DNA of 9,851 bases. It comes from Oscillospiraceae bacterium (GTDB taxonomy: Bacteria > Bacillota > Clostridia > Oscillospirales > Oscillospiraceae). The first letter of the stretch is position 1. Each line of letters starts with the position of its first letter. Positions 8,552 through 9,851 of the stretch are shown in pieces. Both the position numbers and the translations under genes were made by a program. The notes under the pieces are model-generated. The model did no database searches. It worked only from the letters and a program-made list of their open reading frames with translations, and was not told the DNA's origin. Location: the NCBI GenBank assembly GCA_028705905.1, contig JAQWCP010000033.1, positions 1 to 9,851 of the forward strand. Direction: 5' to 3'.

Positions 8552-8621
8552 GTGCGAACAAATAATTCTGTCTGTTTTGCTGAGTTGCGCCTAATTGCTA
8601 CGACCTACCGTTAGATGGACT

Positions 8622-8654
8622 TCACGTTATGGTACTACGCCGGAATCACGTTAT
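8622..8654. repeat. Pair of 9-bp direct repeats in the helicase leader
   Basis: TCACGTTAT occurs at 8622-8630 and again at 8646-8654 on the plus strand, 24 bp apart start to start. The pair lies about 85-120 bp upstream of the helicase ATG. Spacing of just over two helical turns on one face would suit a regulator binding site, but a pair this short may be chance. Confidence 0.35.
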
Positions 8655-8742
8655 CTATATTAAGCCCGAAAAAAATGCCTCCTAGGCTTGTTCTTTGGAT
8701 AAACATAATAGGCAATAAGAGAAAATACAGAACCATTTTCAT
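8635..8742 (-). CDS. 35-residue hydrophobic ORF overlapping the MBL stop (possible truncated membrane protein)
   Basis: The ATG at 8742-8740 overlaps the TGA of the MBL gene as ATGA, the classic arrangement for translational coupling. No strong ribosome binding site is seen. The peptide opens with MKMVLYFLLLPIMFIQ, a membrane-insertion segment with a basic start. It then continues RTSLGGIFFGLNIDNVIPA before a TAG. The sequence reads like the first segment of a larger integral membrane protein cut short, since no continuation is seen in other frames after the stop. Alternatives are a genuine small membrane peptide of the helicase/MBL operon or a chance ORF in a 201-bp gap. Part of the second direct repeat and all of the intervening spacer lie inside it. 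No function can be assigned. Confidence 0.4.
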   Translation of the reverse strand: MKMVLYFLLLPIMFIQRTSLGGIFFGLNIDNVIPA

Positions 8743-9851
8743 ATCTTTATACAATTTTGGATGTAGTTGGTGTTAGGTAAAGATTTTGAAAATTTGCGCA
8801 GTACTTTTGAATAGTTATGAAACAGTATTGTTTCTGCTCCGAGCTGATTCCATGTGTTAATTGCTTCCGCAATATCGCTTTCTGAGGTATGAAAACTCCA
8901 ATCTGGAGATGAAACCCTCAGAACCGAACGGGGCTTCAACTGTGCGACACTTTCAGGTATAGACGCTTTCATTGTCCAGTGCCCAAGCAAAATTACATCA
9001 GAAGACTTAATTCTATTTTGAATTTGTATATTGTTGTCGACGTCACTCATCGTAACAAACGACGCTATCTTCTCCCGGTCATCAATAGAATGCAAAGATG
9101 ACAATGGGTATAATCGTTGGGTTTCAGCAAAATTACAACGACTACCATGTAATACATTTTTCACAAAAGGATCAATTGCTGAACCTTTCTGAGATAGTAT
9201 TACCGGTCCCCATAGAGACTTAATGATATTATACAAATCATCATTTACCGACAGCTTTAACGAGTTCCAAACTTTAACGTTTGAATAAATAAAAAACAGA
9301 ATATATGAATACTGCAAGGTTTCAACACTGTTACTGACAAATATGACGTTTCTTTTCCTTGCAATTTCAACAACATCTTGCAGTAAGACAATAGGAATGT
9401 CATCTAAGTCAATTGTAAAATTACTCTTTCCAATTAGTGCTGCATCAATGACGATATGCTTTTTGTCGTTTTTATCTTCGGCAATCATTCTATCAACAGT
9501 ACTTCGAAAATCTAAAAAACCATTTTTTAGGCACACATCGCCCAAATAATATACTGAGTCACCTGGGAAGCCCTTATAAACAAATCCAGCGGATCCGGGA
9601 CAGTGAAATACCGGAAAGAAGTCCAGGCAATTACGAAATATTTTGCCATATATAAGACGTTCTAACACAACAGCATTTACAGCAAGATTCAGTTTATCTT
9701 CATAAGATATATTTGGCAATACCAATAAATAGTTGAGCGTTATTTCAGCTATCAAAACAGGAACAGAATGTCTTTTAAGCAATTCGAACAATCCTCCACA
9801 ATGATCGCTATGAAAATGTGAAATACAGATTGCTTTTAAATTGCAATCAGA
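8739..9851 (-). CDS. Metallo-beta-lactamase-fold protein of beta-CASP type, putative nuclease (N-terminus outside window)
   Basis: The minus-strand frame is open to base 9851, giving 370 visible residues; the protein starts beyond the edge. The first visible stretch contains the zinc signature HFHSDHCGG (H12, H14, D16, H17). MBL motif 3 is HCPGSAGF (H83), and motif 4 is VYYLGDV (D105). The order and spacing after this follow RNase J/CPSF73-like beta-CASP enzymes: an acidic strand VIDAALIG (D136) at the motif A position, then a helix-rich cap (about 155-265). Next come FVTMSD (265-270), VILLGHW (286-292), SFHTSESDI (H321, motif C-like) and ILFHNYSKVL (H345) as the last metal-site histidine. 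Known beta-CASP proteins cleave RNA or DNA. The cap looks short and divergent, so this may be a distinct subfamily. It is the upstream gene of the set with the helicase. The MBL fold is very likely and the beta-CASP assignment probable. Substrate is inferred only. Confidence 0.85.
   Translation of the reverse strand, partial: SDCNLKAICISHFHSDHCGGLFELLKRHSVPVLIAEITLNYLLVLPNISYEDKLNLAVNAVVLERLIYGKIFRNCLDFFPVFHCPGSAGFVYKGFPGDSVYYLGDVCLKNGFLDFRSTVDRMIAEDKNDKKHIVIDAALIGKSNFTIDLDDIPIVLLQDVVEIARKRNVIFVSNSVETLQYSYILFFIYSNVKVWNSLKLSVNDDLYNIIKSLWGPVILSQKGSAIDPFVKNVLHGSRCNFAETQRLYPLSSLHSIDDREKIASFVTMSDVDNNIQIQNRIKSSDVILLGHWTMKASIPESVAQLKPRSVLRVSSPDWSFHTSESDIAEAINTWNQLGAETILFHNYSKVLRKFSKSLPNTNYIQNCIKI

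Noticed and set aside
8586..8617. attC-like boxes: GCGCCTAATTGC and CCGTTAGAT, the latter matching GTTRRRY
   Set aside because: The left box lacks the AAC of RYYYAAC, the boxes are only about 25 bp apart, and there is no inner inverted repeat or integron cassette context.
8669..8687. Terminator-like GCCT-AGG-AGGC followed by T7 on the minus strand between the MBL and helicase genes
   Set aside because: The stem is only 4 bp, and the T-run is read as codons (GGC ATT TTT TTC) of the hydrophobic ATGA-coupled ORF, so it is probably coding or chance.
3165..8711. Recurring string AAACATAAT near 3165, 5251 and 8701
   Set aside because: The shared core is short and A+T-rich, the flanks differ, and one copy is inside a coding-like ORF. 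It is expected by chance and not treated as att sites or mobile-element ends.
1..9851. CRISPR array, tRNA, rRNA, insertion sequence or recombinase gene
   Set aside because: No regularly spaced repeats, no cloverleaf-like segment and no transposase or integrase motifs were found on either strand.

Overview
The window (about 40% G+C by eye) looks like a low-G+C Gram-positive bacterium, probably a clostridial Firmicute. The evidence is a large surface protein with Ig-like/MBG repeats, three SLH domains and choline-binding-type repeats, strong AGGAG-type ribosome binding sites, and a TTG start on one gene. No genus can be named from the sequence. Both window edges cut through genes.

Left part (1-2862, + strand): the C-terminal 953 residues of a modular cell-surface protein, followed by a 13-bp perfect stem-loop. 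A 306-bp stretch without a convincing gene separates it from the convergent minus-strand genes.

Middle (3216-4639, - strand): a two-gene unit transcribed right to left. A pirin-family cupin comes first, then a small NADPH-dependent FMN reductase 44 bp downstream. This is an ordinary redox or detoxification pair.

Decayed stretch (4709-5213, - strand): no long ORF is visible, but manual reading of the minus strand shows two damaged membrane-protein genes. One has a strong RBS, an N-terminal membrane anchor and a single -1 frameshift at a T5 run. The other is a headless fragment with an internal TAA.

Right part (5268-9851, - strand), the most interesting region: a beta-CASP-type metallo-beta-lactamase-fold protein (cut by the window edge), a 35-codon hydrophobic ORF that overlaps its stop as ATGA, then a 1089-residue SF2 helicase. 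The helicase carries about 640 residues C-terminal to its helicase core, including a possible but degenerate PD-(D/E)XK-like segment. The frameshifted membrane-anchored gene lies 54 bp downstream of the helicase on the same strand and could be a broken third or fourth member. A nucleic-acid-cleaving MBL enzyme next to a helicase of the restriction/defence type, beside gene debris, fits a candidate anti-phage or anti-mobile-element system. I do not recognise this pair as a named system. That function is inference; the motifs are read directly from the translation.
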